Below, in pieces: positions 9,579-16,576 of a DNA stretch of 64,000 nucleotides. The DNA comes from Bacillota bacterium (GTDB lineage: Bacteria; Bacillota; Clostridia; Acetivibrionales; DTU013), in contig JAEXNT010000081.1 of NCBI GenBank assembly GCA_023439545.1, forward strand, positions 85,506-149,505, in the 5' to 3' direction. The translations under genes were made by a program, and so were the position numbers. The notes below the pieces were generated by a model. The model saw only the letters and a list, made by a program, of their open reading frames with translations, was not told where the DNA came from and ran no database searches. How positions within the stretch are numbered: the stretch's first letter is position 1; each line of letters opens with the position of its first letter.

Positions 9579-9992
9579 TCACTTGATCTTGTCTATTGAC
9601 AGATTCAGCCTGTAGTTGCCGAAAATCAGTATATCGTCAAGAAATTCATTTAGGGATTGCTGGTCGGAAACCTCGACCTTGAACATGTAGCAGCCTTCGC
9701 CGCTTATCCTGTGCGCATCCGTCACGAGTTTATTTTCTGCGATATACTTTCTGAAAGCGGCGTGGTCGGTAGTTTTCATGAATAGCGTAACATAAGCCGT
9801 TACGCATTGGCCCAGCTTTTCGCGATCCAGCCTTACAGTGTAACCTTCGATTACCCCCAGTTTTTCGAGCCTGCTTATCCTGTTCCTGACAGCCTGGCCC
9901 GTAAGATGCACCTTTTCTCCTATATCCTGCCACTGCATCCTGGAGTTCTCGGACAGGAGCCTGATTATCTCCATATCGGTCTGATCTATCAT
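9579..9992 (-). CDS. Lrp/AsnC-family transcriptional regulator
   Basis: 137 residues, the usual size of a one-HTH, one-RAM Lrp/AsnC protein. The winged helix is at about 4-60 (IIRLLSENSRMQWQDIGEKV; then RNRISRLEKLGVIEGYTV) and the effector-binding RAM domain at about 65-135. The helix-turn-helix and hinge pattern RLEKLGVIEGY is typical. It is transcribed divergently from the metallo-hydrolase gene at 10101; the 108-base spacer holds a perfect 12-bp palindrome at 10051 that could be its site. The C-terminus NLSIDKIK lacks extra domains. The effector is unknown. Confidence 0.9.
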   Translation of the reverse strand: MIDQTDMEIIRLLSENSRMQWQDIGEKVHLTGQAVRNRISRLEKLGVIEGYTVRLDREKLGQCVTAYVTLFMKTTDHAAFRKYIAENKLVTDAHRISGEGCYMFKVEVSDQQSLNEFLDDILIFGNYRLNLSIDKIK

Positions 9993-10050
9993 AACGGAAA
10001 AATCCTTTCACCGCTCAAGTTAATCCGGAGGAAGTCTTGCCCGGCTCAAT

Positions 10051-10068
10051 GAGCGGCCGCTCTATAAT
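10051..10068. promoter_or_regulatory. Palindrome abutting a -10 box in the Lrp/hydrolase spacer
   Basis: GAGCGGCCGCTC (10051-10062) is a perfect 12-bp palindrome directly followed by TATAAT (10063-10068), the likely -10 of the plus-strand hydrolase gene. No good -35 is seen at 17 bases, so the promoter may need an activator. The GC-rich dyad in an AT-rich spacer suggests an operator, possibly for the adjacent Lrp-type protein. Confidence 0.5.
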
Positions 10069-10100
10069 AAATAATATCACAGGAACAGGGAGGAAAAAAC

Positions 10101-10865
10101 ATGCAATTTCGTCACATCCGCCACGCGACTTTTATAATAGGAATGAATGGTAAGAAAATACTGGTCGATCCCATGCTGGGCCGTAAAGGCTCGATGGAGC
10201 CCATACAGGACGTCCCGGACAAGGGCTGGAACCCGACTGCAGAGCTCGCGGTTCCGATTGAAACCATACTGGATTATGACATAGCGATAATAACCCACTT
10301 ACACAGGGATCATTTCGACGAAGCCGCTTCAAAACTTCTGCCTAAGGAGCGGCCGGTATTGTGCCAGCCCGAAGATGAAAAAAAGCTGAAGGAATTAGGT
10401 TTTGAAAAAGTATATGCTGTCCATGACAGCTCGGAATGGGAAGGCGTCAGCATTACACGTACAACAGGCAGACACGGGCACGGGGCGACGGCGCTGAAGC
10501 TGGATCCCGTATCGGGCTTCGTATTATCGGCGCCCGGCGAACCGGTCGTTTATATAACCGGAGACACCGTTTATTACTCCTGCATTGAAAAAGCTCTTGA
10601 AAGGTATAAACCGGACGTAGTGATCTGTTTCAGCGGTGAAGCAAGGTTCAGGTACGGCAAGCCGATCACGATGAATGCGCGGGATATTCTCTCGGTATGC
10701 AGCAAGCTGCCCGGAGCAAGAGTGCTCTGCGTACACATGGAAGCCTGGAACCACTGCAGGCTGAAGAGAAAAGCCCTCTCGGATTTCGCGACGTACAACG
10801 GTATTGGAGGACAGGTTCATATACCGTTTGACGGCGAGCTTATGGAGCTCAAGCCTGCGGAATGA
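10101..10865 (+). CDS. UlaG-like metallo-beta-lactamase-fold hydrolase
   Basis: 254 residues, start with GGGAGG eight bases upstream. The fold is shown by RHATFIIGMNGKKILVDPML, the zinc motif HLHRDHFD (about residues 62-69) and a later GDTVYY strand; VCVHMEAWNHC near the C-terminus supplies a further histidine. It is cytoplasmic (no signal peptide). Relatives of this subgroup (COG2220) are annotated as Zn-dependent hydrolases or L-ascorbate-6-phosphate lactonase-like proteins, but the true substrate is usually unknown. It is a single gene, divergent from the Lrp-like regulator, and followed by its own-promoter SDR gene. Confidence 0.82.
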   Translation: MQFRHIRHATFIIGMNGKKILVDPMLGRKGSMEPIQDVPDKGWNPTAELAVPIETILDYDIAIITHLHRDHFDEAASKLLPKERPVLCQPEDEKKLKELGFEKVYAVHDSSEWEGVSITRTTGRHGHGATALKLDPVSGFVLSAPGEPVVYITGDTVYYSCIEKALERYKPDVVICFSGEARFRYGKPITMNARDILSVCSKLPGARVLCVHMEAWNHCRLKRKALSDFATYNGIGGQVHIPFDGELMELKPAE

Positions 10866-10904
10866 CGTATTAATTGACAGTGTTTATTATCTATCCGGTT
10901 TTGA

Positions 10905-10933
10905 TTGTCCGCACGGTTATATTATGCTAGAAT
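10905..10933 (+). promoter_or_regulatory. Sigma-A type promoter for the SDR gene
   Basis: TTGTCC (10905-10910), 17-base spacer, TAGAAT (10928-10933). Transcription would start near 10940, leaving a leader of about 90 bases before the ATG at 11032. Confidence 0.5.
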
Positions 10934-11031
10934 AGGCTGAAATACAGGATGCCGCCAGGCTGGTGTTTATAGGCAGCCCTACAGGGTATAAAGATAAGCG
11001 TGAGAATATAAAAAACAGGGAGAATAGGAAA

Positions 11032-11877
11032 ATGAAAAGAGTTGTAGTTACAGGCGGGAGCGGGAAGCTTGGATTATGGGTGCTTAAGGAATTCGCAGAG
11101 CATGGTTATGACGTGCTGAACGTGGATGTCAACCCTTCCAGGGAACCGATATGCAAAACTGTCAAAGCCAACCTCGAGAACCTCGGAGAAGTCTACGGGG
11201 TACTGTCAAATGCGGACGCAGTCGTTCACATCGCCGCGATTCCCCGTCCGGGAGAGCACCCGAACGAAGTGGTTTACAGAAACAATGTGCTGTCTACATA
11301 CAATATCCTTGAAGCTTCGGCAGGTCTCGGTATTAACAAGGTCGCAATCGCGTCGAGCGAATCCTCCTATGGGATCTGTTTCGCACTGAACCCCTTCGGA
11401 CCTCAGTATGTCCCGATCGACGAGGATCATCCGCAGCTGCCCCAGGATTGCTACGGTCTGTCAAAGGTAGTGAATGAATCTGCCGCAGAAATGTTCAACC
11501 GCAGGACCGGCATGCAGGTAGTCTCACTAAGGCTCGGAAACGTCATAGAGCCGGGCGACTACAGTAAGTTTCCGGGATTCATTCACAATCCGGAAAACAG
11601 GAAAAGGATACTCTGGAGTTATATAGATTCACGAGACGCTGCATCGGCCTTCAGGCTGGCAGTCGAAGCCGACGGTCTCGGTGCGGTGGCATTGAACATC
11701 GCCGCCGACATTACAAGTATGGATATGAAAAGCAGGGACCTCATGTCCGAATGCTATTCCGACGTCAAAGATTTCAGGAAGCCTCTTGAAGGATACGAGA
11801 CGCTTTTGAGCAACGAAAAAGCCAAACTCCTTCTGGGCTGGCAGCCTGTCCACATCTGGAGGGATTACGTGAAATAA
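11032..11877 (+). CDS. NAD(P)-dependent epimerase/dehydratase (extended SDR)
   Basis: 281 residues from ATG 11032, preceded by AGGGAGAATAGG. The Rossmann motif VTGGSGKLG (GxxGxxG) is at the N-terminus; the catalytic pair Tyr-x-x-x-Lys is YGLSK, with a preceding SSESSYG. DVDVNP after the second strand suggests an acidic residue binding the NAD ribose. The size and the pattern (AAIPRPGEHPNEVVYRNNV) resemble uronate dehydrogenase-like and sugar epimerase-like SDRs. Product identity cannot be fixed from sequence. It is a monocistronic gene ended by the strong hairpin at 11937 and convergent with the lipoprotein gene. Confidence 0.85.
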   Translation: MKRVVVTGGSGKLGLWVLKEFAEHGYDVLNVDVNPSREPICKTVKANLENLGEVYGVLSNADAVVHIAAIPRPGEHPNEVVYRNNVLSTYNILEASAGLGINKVAIASSESSYGICFALNPFGPQYVPIDEDHPQLPQDCYGLSKVVNESAAEMFNRRTGMQVVSLRLGNVIEPGDYSKFPGFIHNPENRKRILWSYIDSRDAASAFRLAVEADGLGAVALNIAADITSMDMKSRDLMSECYSDVKDFRKPLEGYETLLSNEKAKLLLGWQPVHIWRDYVK

Positions 11878-11936
11878 GCCGTCACGGTGACTTCTTCAGG
11901 AAAACCTGCGGCATAAAATAGTAGCTAAGGCGTGAA

Positions 11937-11978
11937 GTTGCCCCCCCGGCCTGTAAGCGCATACAGGCTGGGGGCAAC
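11937..11978. terminator. Strong GC-rich hairpin between convergent genes
   Basis: GTTGCCCCC (11937-11945) pairs with GGGGGCAAC (11970-11978), with an inner CCTGTA/TACAGG stem. It lies between the 3' ends of two convergent genes. There is no clear U-run on either side, so it may be a bidirectional 3'-end stabiliser or a weak terminator. Confidence 0.55.
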
Positions 11979-12075
11979 GATAAAGTCAAACAATTCGGCA
12001 GTTTTATTTCAGAAGCTTATCAATTCACCCGACGCATTACGATGTTCCGATGAGCTTGGCAAGTTCTTTGTAACC

Positions 12076-13371
12076 CTACGTTATGCTTATTTCACCCGTT
12101 TTGTCATTGTAGTAATAGAAATTGCAGGTTGGTACGCCTGCCGGATCAGTGCTGTTCAAAAGCACAATATGCTGCACGTTCCCTGTATCATCGGCCTCAG
12201 CCTTCCAATAATACAGCGTTTTATCGCCTTTTTCGTAATAATGCCCGGCAGGTTCGAAGAAGCAGACGCTTGCATAATTGCTCCGTGTCTCTTCCGTCCA
12301 GGAGAATTCGACCTTATTGAAATCGCTAAACCAGATTTCCTTTATAGTATCGAGCACCTTGTCAGGCGGGGTTTGTGTGCGGACAGCAGTGCCGTTCGTA
12401 TAGTCGTATGCGTCAAGATCGGGCAGAAGCCTGGTTGCAAATCTTACATCGTTCATATCTTCAGACCGGAAATTATTGAACATATAATCACTCTTTGATA
12501 TGGTACATTCGTAAATGAGCTTTTCGCTTGAACCGTCCAGATATTCGGCATATTGTTTTAAGTTGGAGCCTCTGAAATCGTACACTGTCTTTGTGCCGTT
12601 CCCCGTGCCGGTAAACTCGTCATTTTCAGTGAGCCGGACCAGCTTGAGTACACCGCCCTCATAGGCGAACTCATGGACATAGCCCCATCTGTAATTGCTT
12701 CCGCCGTAATGGACGACCGACAAGGTATTGTTTTTAATTCCGACGCCGCTGTAGGGATCCCCGAATACTCCGCCTTCCTCCGCAGCCAGTATGAAGTCGG
12801 GATTATAGTTTACAATACCGTACTTATCCTGCCCTCGCTTCGACAACACCAGCAGCCTGCGCGAAGCCGAATCGGTCTCAGCGTCCGAATTGCCCGAATC
12901 TTCGATTATGACCGCAAGGTCGTCGTAACTGTCTTTATCCAGTTCTCCCGCCGCATAATCCAGTATGGAGCAGGTATCGGTTATCTTTATGGGTTCAGGA
13001 AGGCCGGGAGAATCAGGCTGGTATTCGGCCGCCAGCTTCTCCGCGTTGTTGATAAGAAATTCTGTTACCTCGGCAGGGAGCTGTGCAGAAATTGCCCCCA
13101 TGTCCGGGCTTTCTGTTCCGGGCAGTTGTTCTCCGGCAGCCGCCGTACCTCCCGCATTGTCCTGCAGAGTGTTTTCGCCCTGCTGTCCGGAGGCTTCGGA
13201 GGTAGCCGTACCGCTGTTCATGGCGCCCTGTTGTCCGAGCGCAGTATCCTGCTGTCCGGCCGCGCTCCCCGTTTGGGCGTAATCGTCCGTAAGCGCAGGC
13301 TCGGCGCTTTGCCCGCAGCCGGCGGCCAATAACAATGTGATAATCAACATGATAAAGAAAGCCTTTTTCAA
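12076..13371 (-). CDS. Uncharacterised secreted lipoprotein
   Basis: 431 residues, probably from a TTG at 13371 with GAGGCG upstream. The N-terminus is a lipoprotein signal peptide: KK, a hydrophobic run, and the lipobox LLAAGC with the modified Cys at 19, so it should be anchored to the outer face of the membrane. Residues 20-90 are a low-complexity Gly/Ala/Gln/Ser linker. The remainder looks globular with repeated acidic patches (AGELDKDSYDDLAVIIED), which recall FG-GAP/VCBS-type calcium-binding repeat proteins such as those reporting a counted analyte, but I do not assign a family. It is convergent with the SDR gene and divergent from the Phd-Uma2 gene. Function unknown. Confidence 0.7.
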   Translation of the reverse strand: MKKAFFIMLIITLLLAAGCGQSAEPALTDDYAQTGSAAGQQDTALGQQGAMNSGTATSEASGQQGENTLQDNAGGTAAAGEQLPGTESPDMGAISAQLPAEVTEFLINNAEKLAAEYQPDSPGLPEPIKITDTCSILDYAAGELDKDSYDDLAVIIEDSGNSDAETDSASRRLLVLSKRGQDKYGIVNYNPDFILAAEEGGVFGDPYSGVGIKNNTLSVVHYGGSNYRWGYVHEFAYEGGVLKLVRLTENDEFTGTGNGTKTVYDFRGSNLKQYAEYLDGSSEKLIYECTISKSDYMFNNFRSEDMNDVRFATRLLPDLDAYDYTNGTAVRTQTPPDKVLDTIKEIWFSDFNKVEFSWTEETRSNYASVCFFEPAGHYYEKGDKTLYYWKAEADDTGNVQHIVLLNSTDPAGVPTCNFYYYNDKTGEISIT

Positions 13372-13463
13372 ATCGGCGCCTCAGCGTTTCTTATTTTTCT
13401 AAAGCTAATACCCGATACTATATTATTCCAGAATATGCTAAAATACAATATTTTATATTGCTT

Positions 13464-13512
13464 TAGCCAACATCTTGAATTTTTAGCTAATCAGATATAC
13501 AATATAGCTAAT
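13464..13512 (+). promoter_or_regulatory. Promoter with helically phased TAGCTAAT operator repeats
   Basis: TTGAAT (13475-13480), 17 bases, TACAAT (13498-13503) form a good promoter for the gene at 13534. TAGCCAAC (13464), TAGCTAAT (13484) and TAGCTAAT (13505) are spaced 20 and 21 bases, two helical turns, and cover the -35 flank, the spacer and the start point; a further AAGCTAAT lies at 13402. This is the layout of a cooperative autorepressor site, as known for Phd/YefM antitoxins. Confidence 0.65.
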
Positions 13513-13533
13513 TGGTGGAAGGAAGTGGATAAT

Positions 13534-14253
13534 ATGAAAGTGTCATCAACGGAGGTACAGAATAACTTCGGAAAATACCTAAAAATTGCAGCGGAGCTGG
13601 AAGATGTGATAGTGACCCGCAATGGTTATGAAATAGCGAAAATAGTCCCATGCGAGGAAAGATCGGCAATAGCGGAAGAAGCCGCAAATTATATTTATAA
13701 CGACAGATGGAAGATTAGTTACGAAGAGTTTATCAAACTGGTGGGAAACTCGGATCTCAGATATGAATACATAGACGGGGAGGTCTATCTGCTCAGCTCT
13801 CCGGTATATAACCATCAGGCTGCCGTGGGTGAGATCCTTGCCGCATTTCACAACTGGTTCAAAGGGAAAAAGTGCCGGCCTCTGTCCGCACCGTTCGACG
13901 TAACACTTATGAAGGGCAAGGATAATATCAATGTCGTGCAGCCTGATATAATTGTAATCTGCGATACCGACAAGATCGACGCCTCCGGTAAATATCAAGG
14001 CGTTCCGACTCTGGCAGTCGAGGTATTGTCGAGATCCACCAGGCGGAAGGATATGCTCAAAAAGCTCGACCTGTATATGCAGACCGATGTCAAGGAATAC
14101 TGGCTCGTCGATCCTGATAAAAAAGAAGTCTCTGTCTATAACTTCAAAAAGCGCGATATATCGGACCACGAAACCTTTATCGGAGACATGACGGTTAAAT
14201 CAATAGTTTTCGACGGGCTGGAAGCCAGGCTTGCCGATATATTCATGGTTTGA
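13534..14253 (+). CDS. PhdYeFM antitoxin-like domain fused to Uma2-family PD-(D/E)XK nuclease domain
   Basis: 239 residues from ATG 13534 (GGAAGGAAGTGG upstream). Residues 1-45 (MKVSSTEVQNNFGKYLKIA, then VIVTRNGYEIAKIVP) are a Phd/YefM antitoxin-like DNA-binding domain. Residues about 65-239 are a Uma2/DUF820 domain: YIDGEVYLLSSP, a QPDIIVI strand with the catalytic Asp, LAVEVLSRSTRRKDMLKK supplying the E-x-K part, and YWLVDP. The catalytic set appears complete. Uma2 proteins are abundant in cyanobacteria and some Firmicutes and have unknown targets. Having the DNA-binding antitoxin domain on the same chain suggests autoregulation at the phased repeats upstream or nuclease recruitment to them. 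There is no separate toxin gene next to it. Confidence 0.85.
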   Translation: MKVSSTEVQNNFGKYLKIAAELEDVIVTRNGYEIAKIVPCEERSAIAEEAANYIYNDRWKISYEEFIKLVGNSDLRYEYIDGEVYLLSSPVYNHQAAVGEILAAFHNWFKGKKCRPLSAPFDVTLMKGKDNINVVQPDIIVICDTDKIDASGKYQGVPTLAVEVLSRSTRRKDMLKKLDLYMQTDVKEYWLVDPDKKEVSVYNFKKRDISDHETFIGDMTVKSIVFDGLEARLADIFMV

Positions 14254-14422
14254 CTGAAACAACTCGCATCGTCAGACTGCATTTTTGAATTTGGTATACC
14301 TGATAGAGAGTCTTTCCTGATCAGGCCATAATTTCTTATTTGGGGGAAGAATAATTCTTTGATTCTGTAAAAGGCTTTATAGGGGATGAAATCCTGGACA
14401 CTTATAAAAATTCGTAACTTCA

Positions 14423-15388
14423 TTATCCAACCAGATATCCCTTCTTTTCCGCAATGGATATTTCTGCCTCGATGCCCGAATTGAACTGGAGACAGTCGCT
14501 TTCGATACCATCGCTAAATATAACGCCATTTTCGGGCATCTGAGAAAGTATCTTGAGCGGAACGCCCGGTGCGACTTTGCCAAACACCATGCCAGCTTGG
14601 GTAGTTCTGCTGGGGAAAGGTTCGCGCACGGAAAAATATAAATAGTCAATGTCCCAGCCAAACCTTTTTTCTTCCATCCTGCTATATTCATGTTTGGTTC
14701 CGGATTGCGCAGGATTGTTATCAAATAATCCGTTCATAATACCTGCCGCTCCTGCCAGTACACTCTTTAGCCACCCTGTGGAACCAAGTCCTGTCGAGAC
14801 GATTATTCCACTTGAGGATTGGTACTCCCCACGGTTTCCAAGTTTTATATGATACCTGGACGATACATGGGTCCTCTGCCCAATGAACAGGTCATTCACT
14901 GCGTACAAGACCTGACCATCGTTCAAGGCGGCCTTAGCCATGGAGACTTCCTTGACAGGCCTTTGCCCTTTGAAAACATCCTGCACGATCAGTCTCAGGT
15001 CCGATACACTAAACGGCAGAAGTATGCCGTCCCACCTGCCCGGATCGGGATTTACCCCTATGAGCATCTGCCTGTCAAGGTATTTGAGGGTGTTCGCAAC
15101 CAGTCCATCCTGCCCCAGCACTACCACAAGGTCATTTGCACCGAAAATGAAGTTGGGCACGAACTCACGGTCGACCAACTGAACATGACCGAGAGCCTCA
15201 AGTGTGCCGAGCGCCTGAGCAAGGGATTTCCTGTACTGCTCGTCTTCTCTGATATAATCGGAAAAGTCGCTGCCCAGATGCTCGATATAAAATCTAGCCT
15301 GCTCAATGGTGTTGTAACGGGCGATCAGATCCTCAAGCCTGGTCTTACGTTTGATCAGTATGATTTTGTTCTCTGTCATTCTTTCCAT
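14423..15388 (-). CDS. Divergent NAD-kinase-like protein
   Basis: 321 residues from ATG 15388 (AAGGA 10 bases upstream); 15412 is an alternative. The C-terminal two-thirds follow the ATP-NAD kinase fold: VVVLGQDGLVANTLKYL stands where NAD kinases have GGDGT, AVNDLFIG where they have NE, and GIIVSTGLGSTGW where they have STPTGSTAY. The changed glycine-rich motif (GGDG to GQDG, Thr to Leu) means activity may be lost or altered, for example binding of another dinucleotide. The first 85 residues (KTRLEDLIARYNTIEQARFY, HLGSDFSDYIREDEQYR) are an added helical part not found in NadK. It is the last of four co-directional genes with the SPFH, methyltransferase and NrtR proteins. Confidence 0.72.
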   Translation of the reverse strand: MERMTENKIILIKRKTRLEDLIARYNTIEQARFYIEHLGSDFSDYIREDEQYRKSLAQALGTLEALGHVQLVDREFVPNFIFGANDLVVVLGQDGLVANTLKYLDRQMLIGVNPDPGRWDGILLPFSVSDLRLIVQDVFKGQRPVKEVSMAKAALNDGQVLYAVNDLFIGQRTHVSSRYHIKLGNRGEYQSSSGIIVSTGLGSTGWLKSVLAGAAGIMNGLFDNNPAQSGTKHEYSRMEEKRFGWDIDYLYFSVREPFPSRTTQAGMVFGKVAPGVPLKILSQMPENGVIFSDGIESDCLQFNSGIEAEISIAEKKGYLVG

Positions 15389-15530
15389 GCATCTCAGTTC
15401 CTTTCCCCACAAGTAGACTTCCCAGCCTTTTTTTCAAGACGTAAATCAACCTTGAAATCAGGACTTTCTCCCCTGCATCCGGGCCGCAGGGGCAATCCGG
15501 ACTGTCCCTTCGACCCATCTCACGGGCAAT

Positions 15531-16547
15531 TCACTTTGATCCCCTTATAACTTCCTGGAGCAGGTCAGGAGTAATATTTAGCTGGCCAATTTTACCGGCA
15601 TTTTCCGCTAAATCATGGAATGCCATGGCGATCAGCTTGTCAGGCTTCATGCCGATATTCGCAAGAGACTGTATTATCTCAGGGTTTATATCCTCCAGCG
15701 ATTTCATTACTGCTGCTAGTTCGTAGGCCTTCGCATCCGCCTCCGCCTTCGAATTCTGGACCTCAAGCTCAATTAGGCCCTTCTTCTTTTCCTCGAGAGT
15801 AGTTTCAAAATTAATCTGCTCCTCCTTGAGCTGATTCTGTTTCTGCTGAACTGTCCGCTCCGCTTCAAGCTGAGTTTCGCGTACCTGCTTCTTCTTATTC
15901 TCGATTGCAATCTCCGTATTGAATTCGTTTTCCTTTACGCGCCTCTCCTGTTCTATGGAGGCATTGCGTCTTTCATATATAGCTTCGTCGGCTTTTTTCA
16001 GTATCTGTTCTCTGGCCTGGGCCTCGAGTGCCCTGGCTGTTTCCTTGTTCGGAAGTATCGCAAGTATCGTTAAGCCCAGGATCTCAATTCCCAGCAGATT
16101 TATTTCCTCGTTTTGCCTGATCTCCTCCAATATCCCTTTTGCCAACGTTTCACTGGATTTTATAGCATCCTTTAGCTGCAGACCTTCAAGCGTCTTCTTC
16201 GTCAGAACCTTAACGATATTGATGACCCGCTGCGGCAGCTTTTTAGGATCCTCGGACACATATCCATGTCCCCTGACATCAAGGGTATAGTTAAGGAGTC
16301 CTGCTATTTTCCTTCGGTCAATTATCCGAAATGTGATCTGGCCCTGGACTGTAACCGTCTGAAAGTCCGACGTCACTTCTTCAAATATGAAAGGTGCATC
16401 CACACTCCCGACGGGAACAACCACTATTGAAGTCGTAGGCGCGTAATAATAAAACGAAATACCTGCACCCTCCCTCACTACCTTGCCGTTTCTGTACACA
16501 AGAACGTATTCCCCCGGCTGGAATTTGATAAAACGGAAACCAAACAT
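15531..16547 (-). CDS. SPFH/band-7 domain protein
   Basis: 338 residues from ATG 16547, six bases after GGGAGGA; the longer reading frame to 16604 would overlap the upstream gene. The SPFH/prohibitin domain spans about 15-200 (PGEYVLVYRNGKVVREG, VTVQGQITFRII), followed by a long charged coiled coil (about 205-290) rich in Glu, Lys and Gln and a short C-terminal helix. No N-terminal membrane segment is present, unlike flotillins and HflKC, so it is either cytosolic or peripheral. SPFH proteins form large oligomeric rings or cages that organise partners. It lies 30 bases after the methyltransferase gene and 142 before the NAD-kinase-like gene, so all are likely one operon. Confidence 0.85.
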   Translation of the reverse strand: MFGFRFIKFQPGEYVLVYRNGKVVREGAGISFYYYAPTTSIVVVPVGSVDAPFIFEEVTSDFQTVTVQGQITFRIIDRRKIAGLLNYTLDVRGHGYVSEDPKKLPQRVINIVKVLTKKTLEGLQLKDAIKSSETLAKGILEEIRQNEEINLLGIEILGLTILAILPNKETARALEAQAREQILKKADEAIYERRNASIEQERRVKENEFNTEIAIENKKKQVRETQLEAERTVQQKQNQLKEEQINFETTLEEKKKGLIELEVQNSKAEADAKAYELAAVMKSLEDINPEIIQSLANIGMKPDKLIAMAFHDLAENAGKIGQLNITPDLLQEVIRGSK

Positions 16548-16576
16548 AAATACTCCTCCCTTCCAAATCACTTTTT

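Noticed and set aside
12673..13332. 219-residue plus-strand frame opposite the lipoprotein
   Set aside because: Antisense to a gene with a clear lipobox; composition is low-complexity shadow and no ribosome site.
13464..13512. CRISPR-like short repeats (TAGCTAAT)
   Set aside because: Only three short boxes within a promoter; an operator explains them better.
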